A DNA stretch of 64,000 bases from Brachionus rotundiformis. Its lineage: Eukaryota > Rotifera > Eurotatoria > Ploima > Brachionidae. Shown here piece by piece: positions 11,944 to 23,983 of this stretch. A program made the position numbers and the translations under genes. The stretch spans positions 2,621,542-2,685,541 of the forward strand of contig JAESIW010000200.1 of NCBI GenBank assembly GCA_016802295.1, read 5' to 3'. Under the pieces are notes generated by a model that ran no database searches, was not told where the DNA came from, and saw only the letters and a program-made list of their open reading frames with translations. How positions within the stretch are numbered: the first letter of the stretch is position 1; each line of letters begins with the position of its first letter.

Positions 11944-12117
11944 TCAATTTTTTTTAATTAACGGGGTAGATTCTTTATTTAAAAAAACATAAAAAATATA
12001 TTTTCTTTTAAAATAATAACTACCTGATGCGTAACCGTATTTCATATCATTTATATCTTTAAAATATCCGAATGGATCAGTTAATTTAATGGGCTTTTCA
12101 GTGTGATTGTTTAGCAT
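11944..12117 (-). CDS. Candidate small protein, 40 residues, two exons
   Basis: ATG at 12117, exon 12117-12024, a 51-nt GT-AG intron (12023-11973), exon 11972-11944 ending in TGA. The join is in frame. The protein begins MLNNHTEKPIKLTDPFGYFK and ends YASESTPLIKKN. The region has normal codon-like composition and a typical intron, unlike the A/T-rich flanks. An in-frame stop lies upstream of the ATG, so this is either a complete micro-gene or its terminal exons with a different upstream exon. I do not recognise it. No signal peptide or membrane segment is visible. Chance is not excluded at this length. Confidence 0.4.
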   Translation of the reverse strand: MLNNHTEKPIKLTDPFGYFKDINDMKYGYASGSYYFKRKYIFYVFLNKESTPLIKKN

Positions 12118-13287
12118 AAGAGGCGGTTAATAAAATATTGTTAAAATGTAAAAATGAATAAAAGTTATATTCTATTGTATATAATAAAATCAAAAACAAT
12201 ATGAATTTTTTTAAATTGGAATTAAAAGACATTTCAGATCAATTTAAATTAAATATCAGTTTGTTTAGATTTTTTTTATAATGACAATCAAATTATCATT
12301 CATTCAATCTTTTTGAGAATTTTTTTATACAAGCTAACCAAAAAAATGTTTTTACGCTTAGAAATCGATCTTATAATTTCTAAAAATTGAACACATCAAA
12401 ATTAATTATTACATATTGATTTTTTTTGCTCGAAAAACTTTGTTTACACCATTCAGTTTCATTTTTAAAAGCCAAACGATAGTTCATTGAAATATTCTAT
12501 AAAAACTTTTGACCATGCAATTTTTTTAAACAAAATTTTAATAAACAATTTACTTGATCCTTTTACTGATTGATAAAGTTTTAAAAGTATTGATTTAAAG
12601 AATGTACAGATTTATACTCTTCTTAAATCTTGACTTAAGTATATAAAAATTAATTCTAAGAGTCTTTGATAATTTTGAATTTAGAATTAGCTTTCTATTC
12701 AAATAGCTTAATCTATTAATTTTGTTTTGAATTATTTTTTCTTAAATTATTTCAATTACTTGCATTTTTTCGGTAAATTAAGTCGACATTTAATTTTTAA
12801 TGATTTTTTGTAAATTTTTAGATTATTTTTATTTTTTATTTTTGGACTATTTAAAAATAAAATAAAATTAAATTAAAAAAAAACATTTAAAAATCAAAAC
12901 CGATTTGAAAAAAGAAAAATTTTAAATTCTCATTTTAGATTAAAAAAAATTAAATAAACTTAGCATCAAAATTAAATGTTTATCTTTTATTTTTATAAGA
13001 TATGTTGAAGATTTTAATTATATACACTTAGCTTTATTTTTAACCAGATCCTCTTTCAACTCGTAATAATAACTAAATCATACAAAATCTTAAAAATGAA
13101 TCCATCATTTACAATTAAGAAAGAAAAGCTTGATAAATAAATTAACTAAAAGCTCAACTCAAACTAAACCTTTTTTTTTGTACCGAACTAAAAAATAAGA
13201 AAAAATCATAAAAAAAGGTACTAGTCATTCCAAAAATGATACCCCCCATTTTATGTAAATAATTATTCGCAAATTTTAAATTAAATT
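12118..13287. other. Intergenic, nothing recognised
   Basis: A/T-rich spacer between the small ORF and the 3' end of the ovo gene; the part next to ovo should contain its 3' UTR. No open frame with coding character, no repeat and no RNA gene was seen. Confidence 0.5.
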
Positions 13288-15767
13288 TTAAAATTGATTC
13301 TCAACATTCAGATCAGTTTCTTCATCGACGAGATCTGCCTCGTCCTCAATAAATTCATCTTCAGCAATTTCAGCTTTGTACTTGATCAAGCTTTTGGGAG
13401 ATTTGCGGCTCTTCTTGCGGCCTGGGGCAAGTTGGTTTTTTTCTGGAGTTTCTGGTTCCTGGTCGAGCTTGGTCTCAATATTGCATTCAACTTGTTCATA
13501 ACAAAGACTCTCATCACATTCCTCGTTGGCTGCATCATAAAGACCAAAGTCTTCGTTTTCCAAACACATTGATTCATCATTGTCTTAAAAGTGAATCAAA
13601 TAATTAAAATAAAAAAAAAAGACTTATCAATATTACTTTTTTCGTTCTGGTTATTTTCACTTTGGTTAAATGGCGAAGGTATCGATGAGCAAATAGAGTG
13701 GTTGGTTGACGAGTTGGTCATGGAAGACTTGGCATCAGCATTGTTCGAGTTGCTATTTGAATTGTAGTTGCCGTCTTTGTTGCTGGGTATTTTGATAATT
13801 CGTCGGTCATAGCTTCTCTTGAGGGCAGGTGAATTTGGATGGAACTTTTGCAAGTGGGTGAGGTGCTCCTCCGGGTCTTCGGTAGTGATGCCGCAGTCTT
13901 CGCACACATACAGCTTGGCGCGTCTTTCCTTGTACTTGAAAGAGAGCTCAACTTGGTGTACTTTGTTCAAGTGCGACTCCAGACTGCAGCGCTGGGTGAA
14001 CTTGCGGTCGCATTCGAAGCACTGGAACGGCCTTACTCCCGTATGTGTTCGGGTATGCCGCTTCAAATCGAATGCATCATTGAAGCCCTTTTGGCAAAAT
14101 GTGCACAAATATCGCTTTATATTGCTGTGGTTTTTCATGTGACGGTTCATCAAGCGCTGTAGCTTGAATGTTTTTTGACATATTTTGCATCTGTATTTAT
14201 TTTCTGGGTCATCCAAAACTTCTACAGCTAAAAAATTTTTATAAAAATAAATTAATATCTTTTTCCTAAATTGCCAAAATAAAATTAATTTATTTACATT
14301 CGAATAGATTGATGTCATTGTTGAGCGCTTCATACTCTGGATTTTTTACGCCAAAACCACCATGTATTAAGAGCTAATTTAATTTTAAAATTAAAAAAAT
14401 AATCTTAGAATAAAATATTTATCTAAATGGTTTAATCTGTTTACTTCTGGCTTAATAGTGGTCGGGTCAATAGCTGGCTTGAGGCTGCTGGCTATTTCAA
14501 TGGGAGATTTGCCGTCTAAGCTTTTTGCTTTGGGTCCCTTTTTAGGCTTCTGAACAAAATTGCCACCAAGTCCAAGGCTGCCAATCGAATTACTGCTATT
14601 CGAATTGGACAACGAAGGCGAAATGGTGGTTTCCAATTTTGGCTTTTTGCTGCTCGGCTGCTTTGCTTCTTTGTCATCATTTTCATTGTAGCTTGTGTAG
14701 ATCTCGGTTTCGTTTTGTTCGTTCAACTTTTGCTTCTGTTGGTGTTTTTTTGCTGAATTCTTAAGCTGTGTGTCCGGTTTAGACTGGTCATTGTTACAGT
14801 TTGGTGGGTTTATCTGCAAATTGGAGAGTATTCCTGCATAGGTCTCGTTCTGAAACTGCGACGAGTTCGAGTTCAGCGATTGAGCTAGCAAGTTGGCTGG
14901 TGAAAACAAGCCATTTAGCTGACTATTGGCCATCAAGGAGCCGAGGAGCATGTCCTTGTCGTTCTTGAAGCCATTTAACAAATTCATATTAAAATCATTT
15001 AGCTGACCAAACGATGGAGATGAAATGGAGGACGATGAGGCCGATGAAGCTGACGAGGAGGCCGACGAACCTAGCGAACTATTCAACAGATTCAGGGGAG
15101 CTGGTACATTTTTGGCCTCATTTGGCTTAACACCTTTTATGGATGACTCATTTGGCACTTTTTTGTTTACTTGTTGGCTTTTCATTGCTTTCAAAAGAGC
15201 ATCTGACAAATTGGCAGAAGAGTTCGAGCTGAATTGAGGAAAAAGGCTGTTGGATTGATTGAGCGCATTGGCAGCTGTTTTGGTCGAGTCATTTAAATTG
15301 GTCAAATAGTTGAGGTAGAAATTTGGAAATTTGAGCAAGTTGGAAAAGCAATTGAGCGAGTTTAAGCCTTGAGCAAGCAACGAAGCATTCGGGCTTTGGT
15401 TTTTGGTCGAGGATAAGTTCTCGAACATGGCACTGGCTGCGACGATCAGCGCCGGGTTTATTTGCCCGGAAGCGAGGTTGAAATTTGCTGCCGAGGGCTC
15501 GTTTTCCGACTCGGCCTCGGCCTTGCTGTCGTCAGGACTGGCCTCGAGCTGCTCGTGATCCAAAGACTTGGAGGAAACGCCCTTGCGGCTCAGGTCCAGC
15601 GGGCAGTTGGCCTGAAAATCCGAGCTGTCAAAGTCAGTCGGCGACGGCAACGGCGACGAGTTCGTCGAGAGTGACTCGTCGCTCGCCGAGCTTGTCGAGC
15701 CCTTGTAGCTAGCGAATAGCTTTTTGTTCACTTGGTTTATTCCGTTTCTCATTTTGGTCTCGTTCAT
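13288..15767 (-). CDS. ovo: Ovo/OVOL-type C2H2 zinc-finger transcription factor
   Basis: Four exons (15767-14445, 14373-14298, 14227-13637, 13583-13288) give about 761 residues. Exon 1 is a long Ser/Asn-rich regulatory region containing PLDLS at residues 56-60, the classical CtBP co-repressor docking motif. Exon 3 carries four zinc fingers in the ovo arrangement (KYRCKICQKTF, RYLCTFCQKGFNDAFDLKRH, PFQCFECDRKFTQRCSLESH and the divergent YVCEDCGITTEDPEEHLTH), at roughly residues 478-600. The block FNDAFDLKRHTRTHTGVRP is diagnostic of the family. Exon 4 is acidic. Ovo proteins control epidermal and germline differentiation in animals. The start is uncertain: I used the first ATG of exon 1, but the frame is also open upstream (LPKLVHAK) to a possible acceptor, so a 5' exon with an alternative N-terminus could exist. 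A 3' UTR should follow below 13288. Confidence 0.93.
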
Positions 15768-18700
15768 CTTGGCATGCACAAGCTTTGGCAAGCAGTTCTA
15801 TTCTAAAAGTATTCAAAATTCATAAAACAACAGCAAAAACTTAAAGCTTTAGATATATCAATTTAAAGCCAGCTTAAAGTATCAAATTGCCATTTCCTAA
15901 CACCAAATTTTTTACCAAAAAAAAAACAAATCAAAAAGCCACATTATCTTTCTATCTATTTATTTTCTAGTTTATGGTAGTGTTTAAAAAGGTATAGCAA
16001 CTAAGATATTTTAAAATGCTAAAATTAAATTTTTTAAGTTAAAAAAAAAAAAGATAGAAATAAAGAGAGAGTGAGCACGAAAGAAATATGGTAGAACAGA
16101 TACAGTTGGATGCATCTTGGGTATTTTCTTCTTGCAAAATTTATGAAAATTTTCAGTGTTTAGCAAGTTGATTTATCTCCTTTCTCCATTGTTGTTCTAC
16201 TTGGTTTTAACAATAATAAGTAGAAATATAAGCGTAAATATTTGATAATAAAACTTAATAGCGTAAATTTCAAAATACAAAGATCACAAGAATAAATAGA
16301 AGCAACACTAAAATTTGGTAAAACGTTAAAATAGTTGAAATTCCTGTGTATCTATTTTGTTTAGTTGCACTTGAAATATTTCAAGAAATTCTAATTGACA
16401 GACACATCGTTCATGAATTTATCTTATAATAAAGAGTAGTTTTATGTGTCGGCCAAGTAGCTTCTCTATTTAAATGTGGCCAACAATTGGCAAATCACTT
16501 ATTGAACGTGAGGGGACCCAAATATAGGCTTTGTTGAGCGCCGACTGCCAAGTCGAGCACCATTTTAGATTGCCCAAAATAGCTTTGCCCAATTATTGCC
16601 ACTCCAAAATAGATAAGCAAACAAAATTCGAAATCAAATTTTGATGCGTACTAATATAGATAATCCATTTATAAAAAAAAATAAAAAAAAATAACAACCA
16701 ATCGAGACAGTTGGTTTATATTTTCTAAGTTTAAAATTCTAATTTGCTTAAAGCTCATTAACTCTTGGCCAATTGTTTGCCACCAAATAAGAAGCGGATT
16801 CTCATTGGAAATGATCAAATTATAGAAAATTTATTATTTTTTTTGAATATTTTCTCTTACTGTAAAATAAAGTGATTGTGAAGCTGCTTTTATTACATCA
16901 ATAAATTGGAATCGTTCAAGTGTAACCCTTTTTTAACACTATCTGCTTTGTTTTTTGCTTTATCTTTTATTCTCGCCTTTTTTTTCTATTGCCAAATATA
17001 ATTTTATGCTTAAGAAATAGAAAAAAAAAATTTATATAAAATAATCATTTGATGGCTAAAAATATTGTTCGTAAACATTGGTAGCTTAAACTGTGTCAAA
17101 CTAGCTTTCTCCTAAATCTGATCTCGGCTGTCCGATAAGACAAAATATGCGCCTTGGGCAATAACCTAAGTCACCAAGTTGGCAGTAGCTGTGCTTGCAT
17201 AGCTCAAACTTTGGAAAAAAATTGAATCTTAAAATTTAAAATCTAAGACCTGAACTGAATAGGATCTTTGTTTATAAATATGACATCGAGGCCACTGAAT
17301 TAAAACATTGAACATGGCAATTAGACAAAAAAGTAATGATAAATGTAAATATAGCTCAAAGCTATCATTCCGTTAATGATAGTTTTGACCACTAGGCAAG
17401 CCATTAAGCTTAAAATATACTCTTAAACTATCTATTCAAATGAACAATGATTAATTAATTAAAATTTTTCTTCCCCAAGAAATAAATGATTAATTTTCTT
17501 ACTATTCGAATAAAAAATAATGTTATATGTTCATTTTATACTTTTCGCAGAGATAAACTTTGCCTAGCCTACTACATGTTTGACTAATGACACAAATATA
17601 TTTTGAGAATGTACAGGTATGGCAAAATCCATTAGCAAATTCAGCGAACAAGATTTAGATAAAATCACATTGGCTAAAACAAGTAGAAAGCTGATCGAGA
17701 TGATAAATAGTTCTAAATGTGACTTATAAGATAGATAAAGTAGATAAAGTGTTTATAATGCGGTAATGGTGAACATGACAGCGCCAAATTTATCACCAAC
17801 TAAATCTATTGTTACGCAATGACAAAAAAATAAGGTGTCTCTTCTAGCCAAATAAAACCTAGGAATTAACTACTTATATAAAACGTTTTGGATGAATTGT
17901 TCCATTAGAACGAATAGATACAGATCTCCAATGAGCCGTAACTGGAGGATTTATAGTTGTCAACTTTCCTTCTTGTTTAAGAAGCAATTAACTATCCAAG
18001 ATAATAAAAAAAATAGTCACCGATTTGGCATACGATTAATTGTAGCCTGGCCTGTAAGAGTTTATTTAGTGTTAGAAAAATTTTTACGATCTTGGGGAAT
18101 AGATGGTCGCTAGTCCAGTTCAAACATTTTCCAAAGAAAATAAATAAAATAAACAACAAAAACAAAAAAAAATTAAATAAAAAAGATATTTTTTTTCTAA
18201 AAAGTGTTCACAATATTTGGACTAAATTTAAAATAAATGTAAATGAATAATGCACGCTTCATTGATTTGAGAGTGTAATGACTTGTATTAAGAAATTTCA
18301 AGTTATAAGCCTTTATAGGCCTGATTATTGCAAGCCTAATAAGTTTTTTTGTGTTTTTGTCTCATTGCTTTACCTTGCTTGCTTATTAATAGATTATGTT
18401 GTGTATGAAGTGTTGATTTTGTGATCTATTAGTTGTCATATATGGTACCATTTTCCTAATATATAAAAATGAACTAAACTAGATAAGATCCAAAGTGGAT
18501 CAAGCACCCAGATCTTAATTGTAGACTGTTTCAACAAAATGTAATAAAAATTACTCTGGCCCAAATAACTAAATATATCTGCAACCCTGAGCTCATTTCT
18601 ATCTAAGCACCTTGCTTAGCTCGGGCTCCTGGACTCCAAACAATGCTCCATTTATTCAACAAGACTCGAATAAGAGGCCGCACTACTTGTTATGCAAAAT

Positions 18701-21414
18701 TTATCTAACTGATAAGTGTTTCATTTTTTTTAATGGTCAAGTTTTCCTCATTCGGAAATGAAAATTTTATATAGAATATAATGTCAACATTTGAAAAACT
18801 ATTTGTAGCTTGGAGCAATTGTATTCAATAAAGTTTTCAATTATCAATATGATGAATCAGTTCAAGATTTTATATTTCATGGTTAATTTAACTCAAGGGC
18901 ATTTTCTTTAGATTACCGATAAGTTTTTTAATTTTCATTTTAAAAATATGTCTTTCATACTAGATAATAATTAAAAACAAATTTATAAAGCCAAAATACA
19001 GGTTAAAAAATGGAGTTTTGAAGAGATAAATTTTTCTTAGATTATTAACATTTCATTGCTAATTTAAAACGAAATATCCCATAAATGTACATGAAATATT
19101 TCTGTACATTTAGAGACATGAATGCGTGCTACGATTTGGGCCAAGTTCTAAAGCCATTATCTGTGTGACAATTATTTTTTAAACAAAAGACCCTTACTAT
19201 GCTCACCGTGTCATATTTAGCCTAATTTTAAATGTCTAAATGTATCTTATCAGCTATTTTCTCTTCAAATTTTCCCGTAAAAATGAAATTTTTGCTTTTA
19301 GAAGTATTTGGCTCGCGGCTCTATCATATCTATCAAATGAGAGTTATTTTTTTAAAATTATAATTGCTTAAAAATGGAAAAAAGAATTTAGAACATGAAC
19401 AGAAACTATCATTAATAGTGTTGAACTAATTTCTATCATAGTTTTAAAAATAATTTTTTTCGTGTCAGTGTTTTTAATTCGGAAAAACGATTTTAAAATA
19501 GATAAATCTTAACTTGCCTATGAGATAATTAATGAATTCTTTCCTTATTTTGCCCAAACACGAAACATCTCAAGTTAGGTTAACATCGTAAATATTTTAA
19601 AGTCATTTTAGTTTGCTAAGGCTCTGATTTTTGCAGTTTTGAACATAAAATTTTATTCAAAGTGTTCCGAAAAAATGACATGATTATTTTTTATCAAAAA
19701 AATGTCTAAATGCAAATTTAATAGTATAAAAATATCCACTAAGAAAAATTTGTTTTGAAAAAATTCAAAAAGTATTTTATTTACAAATTTTCTAAACATT
19801 GTTTCACATTATATTTAAAAAAATTATCAAAATCAATTTTTTTCTTATACATTTTTAAATTTTGGATAACAAAACATTTCTCTTGACAAGTCCAAACTTT
19901 TAAAAAACATGTTAATCAATAATATGGTTTTAATATTTTGAAATTTTTTTTAGTATTTATATTTATTAATTAATAATTTCTAGGATTGATTGAGTAATCT
20001 TGTTAAATATTTTTATTGATAAATTAAAAACAAGACTTTTTTCGTTTTTTCTTTGATTGCCTGAATAATGCGTCAACATCTAGTTACACATATTTGATGA
20101 TTTTCTTAACAAAATTTTAAATTAATAACAAAATTTTTCAAATTATGAATCTAATCAAGAAATTAAAACTGATATGAGTTAATTAACAGAGCAATTATAG
20201 TTATTTATCAATTTAATTTTCATTTTTTAAATAAGAGATGAAAAAATTTTTGAATTTTTTTAACTATAAATTAAAAGCTATCCCTCGAGAGTCTTTCACG
20301 TTTTTTATACATATAAATTATTTTAAGTTTAATAAGCATGATATTGATAAGCAAAAAAAGTTAACTGATTAAAATTAAATTTAGTTATTTTAGTTGTTAA
20401 CTTTACTACAAATAATAAACTTTGTATGAACTCGAAAAGTAATTTTATTTTCTCAAGCTAAATATCTCATAGTTATCCATAAAAAAACATGCAAAAATCA
20501 TTCATATCAAATAATATTAAAGAGTTTTAGCAGGTAGAATATGTAGTAAAACAACATGAACTTTGTCTTCGAGTTTTAGGATCAAAATTTTTCATATTTT
20601 TTAGTTTTTATCAGAAGTTTGTTTGTTAACCCAACTTGGCAAAATCTCGAATCCCTATAAAACTAAAAGGATAAAAAATTATTGGTGTCTATATTTTCTA
20701 TCTATTTTTTTAAAATTCGATCAATTCTTTTACCTTTAAAAATAATAAAACAATAAAAAACTTAAACAACTCAATTCAATTTTTTACGGCTCAAGTTTTT
20801 AGGTAAAATTTTGCTATTAAAATAAATATGAATTTCGTACTAAGGAAATTATGATGATGATTTATACATTTTATATATTGTTTAATTACGAATATATTTC
20901 ATAATTTCAATCAAATATCAGGTATTACTTTAAATAAAAACAATAATCAAAAGTTTTAATAGGAAAATTTGATTTTTTTTGTAAAATAATATTCTTAAAA
21001 TTGTATTAATTTGAAATTTTCAGATCGAAATAAAGAATATTTTTGAAAAATATAACTAAATAATCATGTGGTAAAATAGTAAATAAATATTCTATCGAAT
21101 TTTTATAAATAAATATTTTTTGAAGAAATAATATTCAATAAAAAATAAAAACTTACTTAATTAGCATTTTAATTTAAAAATTTATTAAATCATACATTAT
21201 ATGAAAAAAATCATCAATGATTCAAATAAAAACTGATATCATCAACCGAAATGATTTTTTTTTAGATAAATAAATAAATCAAACATTAAATCCCGTGACG
21301 TATAAGGCCCTCACCACTTGAAAATTAAAATTTTTCGAGATCCTTTCGAGTTCTGTTTAAAAGAAATTAAAATTTAAATCAACATTAAAACAAAAGTACT
21401 AATTTAAAAAAAGA
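15768..21414. other. 5.6-kb gene-free region upstream of ovo
   Basis: No convincing protein-coding exon was found. Parts (about 16.05-16.9, 17.1-17.8 and 18.45-18.72 kb) are visibly less A/T-monotonous than other spacers, as expected for regulatory DNA or untranslated 5' exons of a developmental regulator. A 73-codon open frame at 17892-18113 has no recognisable content. Towards 21.4 kb the spacer should also include the arfaptin 3' UTR. Confidence 0.5.
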
Positions 21415-22630
21415 TTATTGCTTTTCTAAAAATGATTGAAATTTAAGCGAACCATCATCTGGATTCGATGATGAATTTGCTTCGTTTATCTGCTTTATGG
21501 TAGAAGTTAATGCTTCATAATTTCCTCTAAAATATGAATTGATTGCTTTTTGAAATAAGACTAGGTGTTTTTTCATGACTTTAACTCTATTTTCATCCAA
21601 AAACTTAATTTTGATAGCGACATCCTTCTTGAGGCTTTCGTATCTTTCCCTATAATTGGTCACGTCTTGTTCCAAATTTGCAATTTCATGAAGCTTTTGT
21701 ACATTTGGTGCCAGACTTTTGAGAGATTCCAAATCATATCTGTAAGCATCGTATTCCAATCGTGCTGCTTCATAGTTCCTAATTGTCAATAGTGTATCTT
21801 CCATTGTTTTTTGGCAAAGAGTTTTTAGACTAGAGGTAAATGTGTTCAAGCCTTGAATCAAAAGCTCGCCTTGACGAACAAGCTGACGCTGAGTTTCGGA
21901 ATTTGATGTAAATTCATCGATCAATTCTGGTGATCGTTGAGCTAGTCCAGCAAATGTTTCACCAAGTGATTTCTGAGTATTTACAGTATTCTGAAAATTG
22001 TTTGTGAGCGAAATTGCTAAAAACAACATAGATTCATATCTGCGCTTTATCTCTCGTAAATTCTATTATATAAATGCTTAGAATAGGTTTTTTTCCTTTT
22101 GGTTAAAATTTTACTTCTATTTGAGAATCAAGTTCTGGGTCGACTGTTTTGCTACTCTTGCCCATTTTTTCAGAAACAATTTGTCTAGTACATTTAATGG
22201 CACTTTTGCTCCATTGTTTAAAGGTCTCAAAAGTGGAAGCTGTCTTTGAAGCAAATCGAGATGACACTTCTCCTGCTGAAGACAAAACAGAGCCCGAGTT
22301 AGGCAAATTTTGTGGTAAAATGGAAGATAGATTTATATTTATATTGGGAATGACATTATTGGTCTTTGAATTTTGTGAGCTCCTATGCGGACTAGAAGTT
22401 CCAGAAAAATCTGACGCACCATCCCCGTTAAAAGTGTTATTCGGATTTCTTTCACCAATTCCAAAGCTTGTGTATCCCAGATCGGTTTCATTTGCTGAAA
22501 TGTTCGACTCCATTTGTGTACCATTTAAATCAATGGTCGAAAAAACATTTGGAGTTTGATCGGTGGACGTATCGTCCAACCTATTTGTATCTTGAATTGT
22601 AAGCTCACTAAACTTAGCTGTCTGAGTCAT
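21415..22630 (-). CDS. ARFIP: Arfaptin (BAR-domain, AH-domain protein)
   Basis: Two exons (22630-22115 and 22062-21415) joined across a 52-nt intron encode 387 residues. The N-terminal ~110 residues are Ser/Asn-rich and disordered. The segment FETFKQWSKSAIKCTRQIV precedes the domain, like the amphipathic helix of vertebrate arfaptins. The AH/BAR domain follows (LREIKRRYESM, SLGETFAGLAQRSPEL, KTMEDTLLTIRNYEAARLEY with DAYRYDLESL, VAIKIKFLDENRVKVMKKHL). The block TMEDTL-(L/M)T-(I/V)-x-x-YEAARLEYDAYR is almost identical in mammals. Arfaptins form crescent dimers that bind Arl1/Arf and Rac GTPases on the trans-Golgi and help make secretory granules. I chose MTQTAKFS at 22630 as start; the frame is open 18 codons further up, but that part looks like UTR and an AG (possible splice acceptor) abuts the chosen ATG. 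Confidence 0.95.
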
Positions 22631-23983
22631 CTTCAAATATTTACTAATTTTTTCAATCTTAAATTCAAATTTAAATAAGATCATTAATCATTTAGGAGAA
22701 AAATTTAATTATTTCAGATTTATTTGACTAAATAGAATTTAAGATTTATAAGGTCCTTTATGATTATTACACAAAATTTGTTTTAAAAAGCAAAACTGAA
22801 TGCAGTTTTTGAATGATGGCATTAATACAAAAATATGATGAATTTTCATTAGGCGTTTTAATATCTAATTTATTTGAATATTTTAGGTCTGATTATTTTT
22901 AAACGGTGAATTATGCTTCGTATTGATTTAGAGAATTTTCGCAGCATATAGTATAGCCAAGTCTCTTCATTGTCTATGCTATATTATTTCAAATAAAATC
23001 TTGCTTAGATAAATTATTTATATTTATTATAATTTTTGAATATTCGTTTAGTTTTATTTAATTGAGCTTAATCGCATTTAATTTTAAAAAAAAGCAACAA
23101 CTTAATATATGTAAATAGTTAAAAGTCAAATGAATCACTTTAAATTTCAAACTAGTTATCAATTTTAAACAAAAAATCAGCTTTTTTTCAAGTTACCAAT
23201 ATCTAGCAATAAAATTAGTATCAAGCTTTCAATTAAGCATTAAAATCATCAATTTAAAGTTTTATGTATAGGTAAAATTAATATTTCGCTATATTTGGAA
23301 GATTGTAATTTCAAGAGAATATATTATAAATCTTTTATTACCTAATTTAAATATAAAATTTTAAAAAATAAAGAATAAATAAATTTTATTTAAGCATGTT
23401 GCAGGGATAATTTAATTAGATTTAAAATAATTTAAAAATTTTAGAAAATTGAACACCTCAATTTAAGCCAAATATTTTTTAATTCTAAACGAAAATTTGA
23501 ATTTAATATTCATCTAATTTTAACTATGTTAATTAACAGTTTCAAAAAATTGAACAAAAAAACTTTAAATGATTAATTAGAAAATCACTAATCTTTTAAA
23601 ATTATTTGTCATAAAATACGAAAAGATGAAAAAAAAAATTTGATAAACAAAAAATTGAAAAATCTTAAAAAAGCATAACATTTGTGTGAAAATTTATTAT
23701 GGACTATTAATTAAGTAGCATTTAAAATGTGAACAACGTCCTTCTCGGTATTTGTGAAATAAATATAATCAGTTATTATATTCCTACTAACTAAAAAATC
23801 TGAAAATTTTTCTGAAAAAAACTTCAGACAAAAATAACGACACTGTTTGTATACAAAATATAATCTTGTTGAAGATTATTTAGAGTTCAAGTAAAATAAA
23901 TTTAAAAATGTACGTTTTTTTTATTATATGTGAACTGTACCTAATTTAATTTAGTTTTCAATTAATTTGATAAAATCATAATA
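22631..23983. other. Divergent intergenic region between arfaptin and PRC1
   Basis: 1.35 kb of A/T-rich sequence separating two divergently transcribed genes, so both promoters should be here. No individual element or repeat was identified. Confidence 0.5.

Noticed and set aside
13819..14162. Plus-strand frames opposite the ovo zinc fingers
   Set aside because: Shadows of the conserved zinc-finger exon; no independent support.
15462..15712. Arg/Pro-rich plus-strand frames opposite ovo exon 1
   Set aside because: Result of the higher G+C of the Ser-rich coding region on the other strand.
17892..18113. 73-codon frame in the ovo upstream region
   Set aside because: No recognisable content, no splice structure, composition like the surrounding spacer; kept only as a mention.
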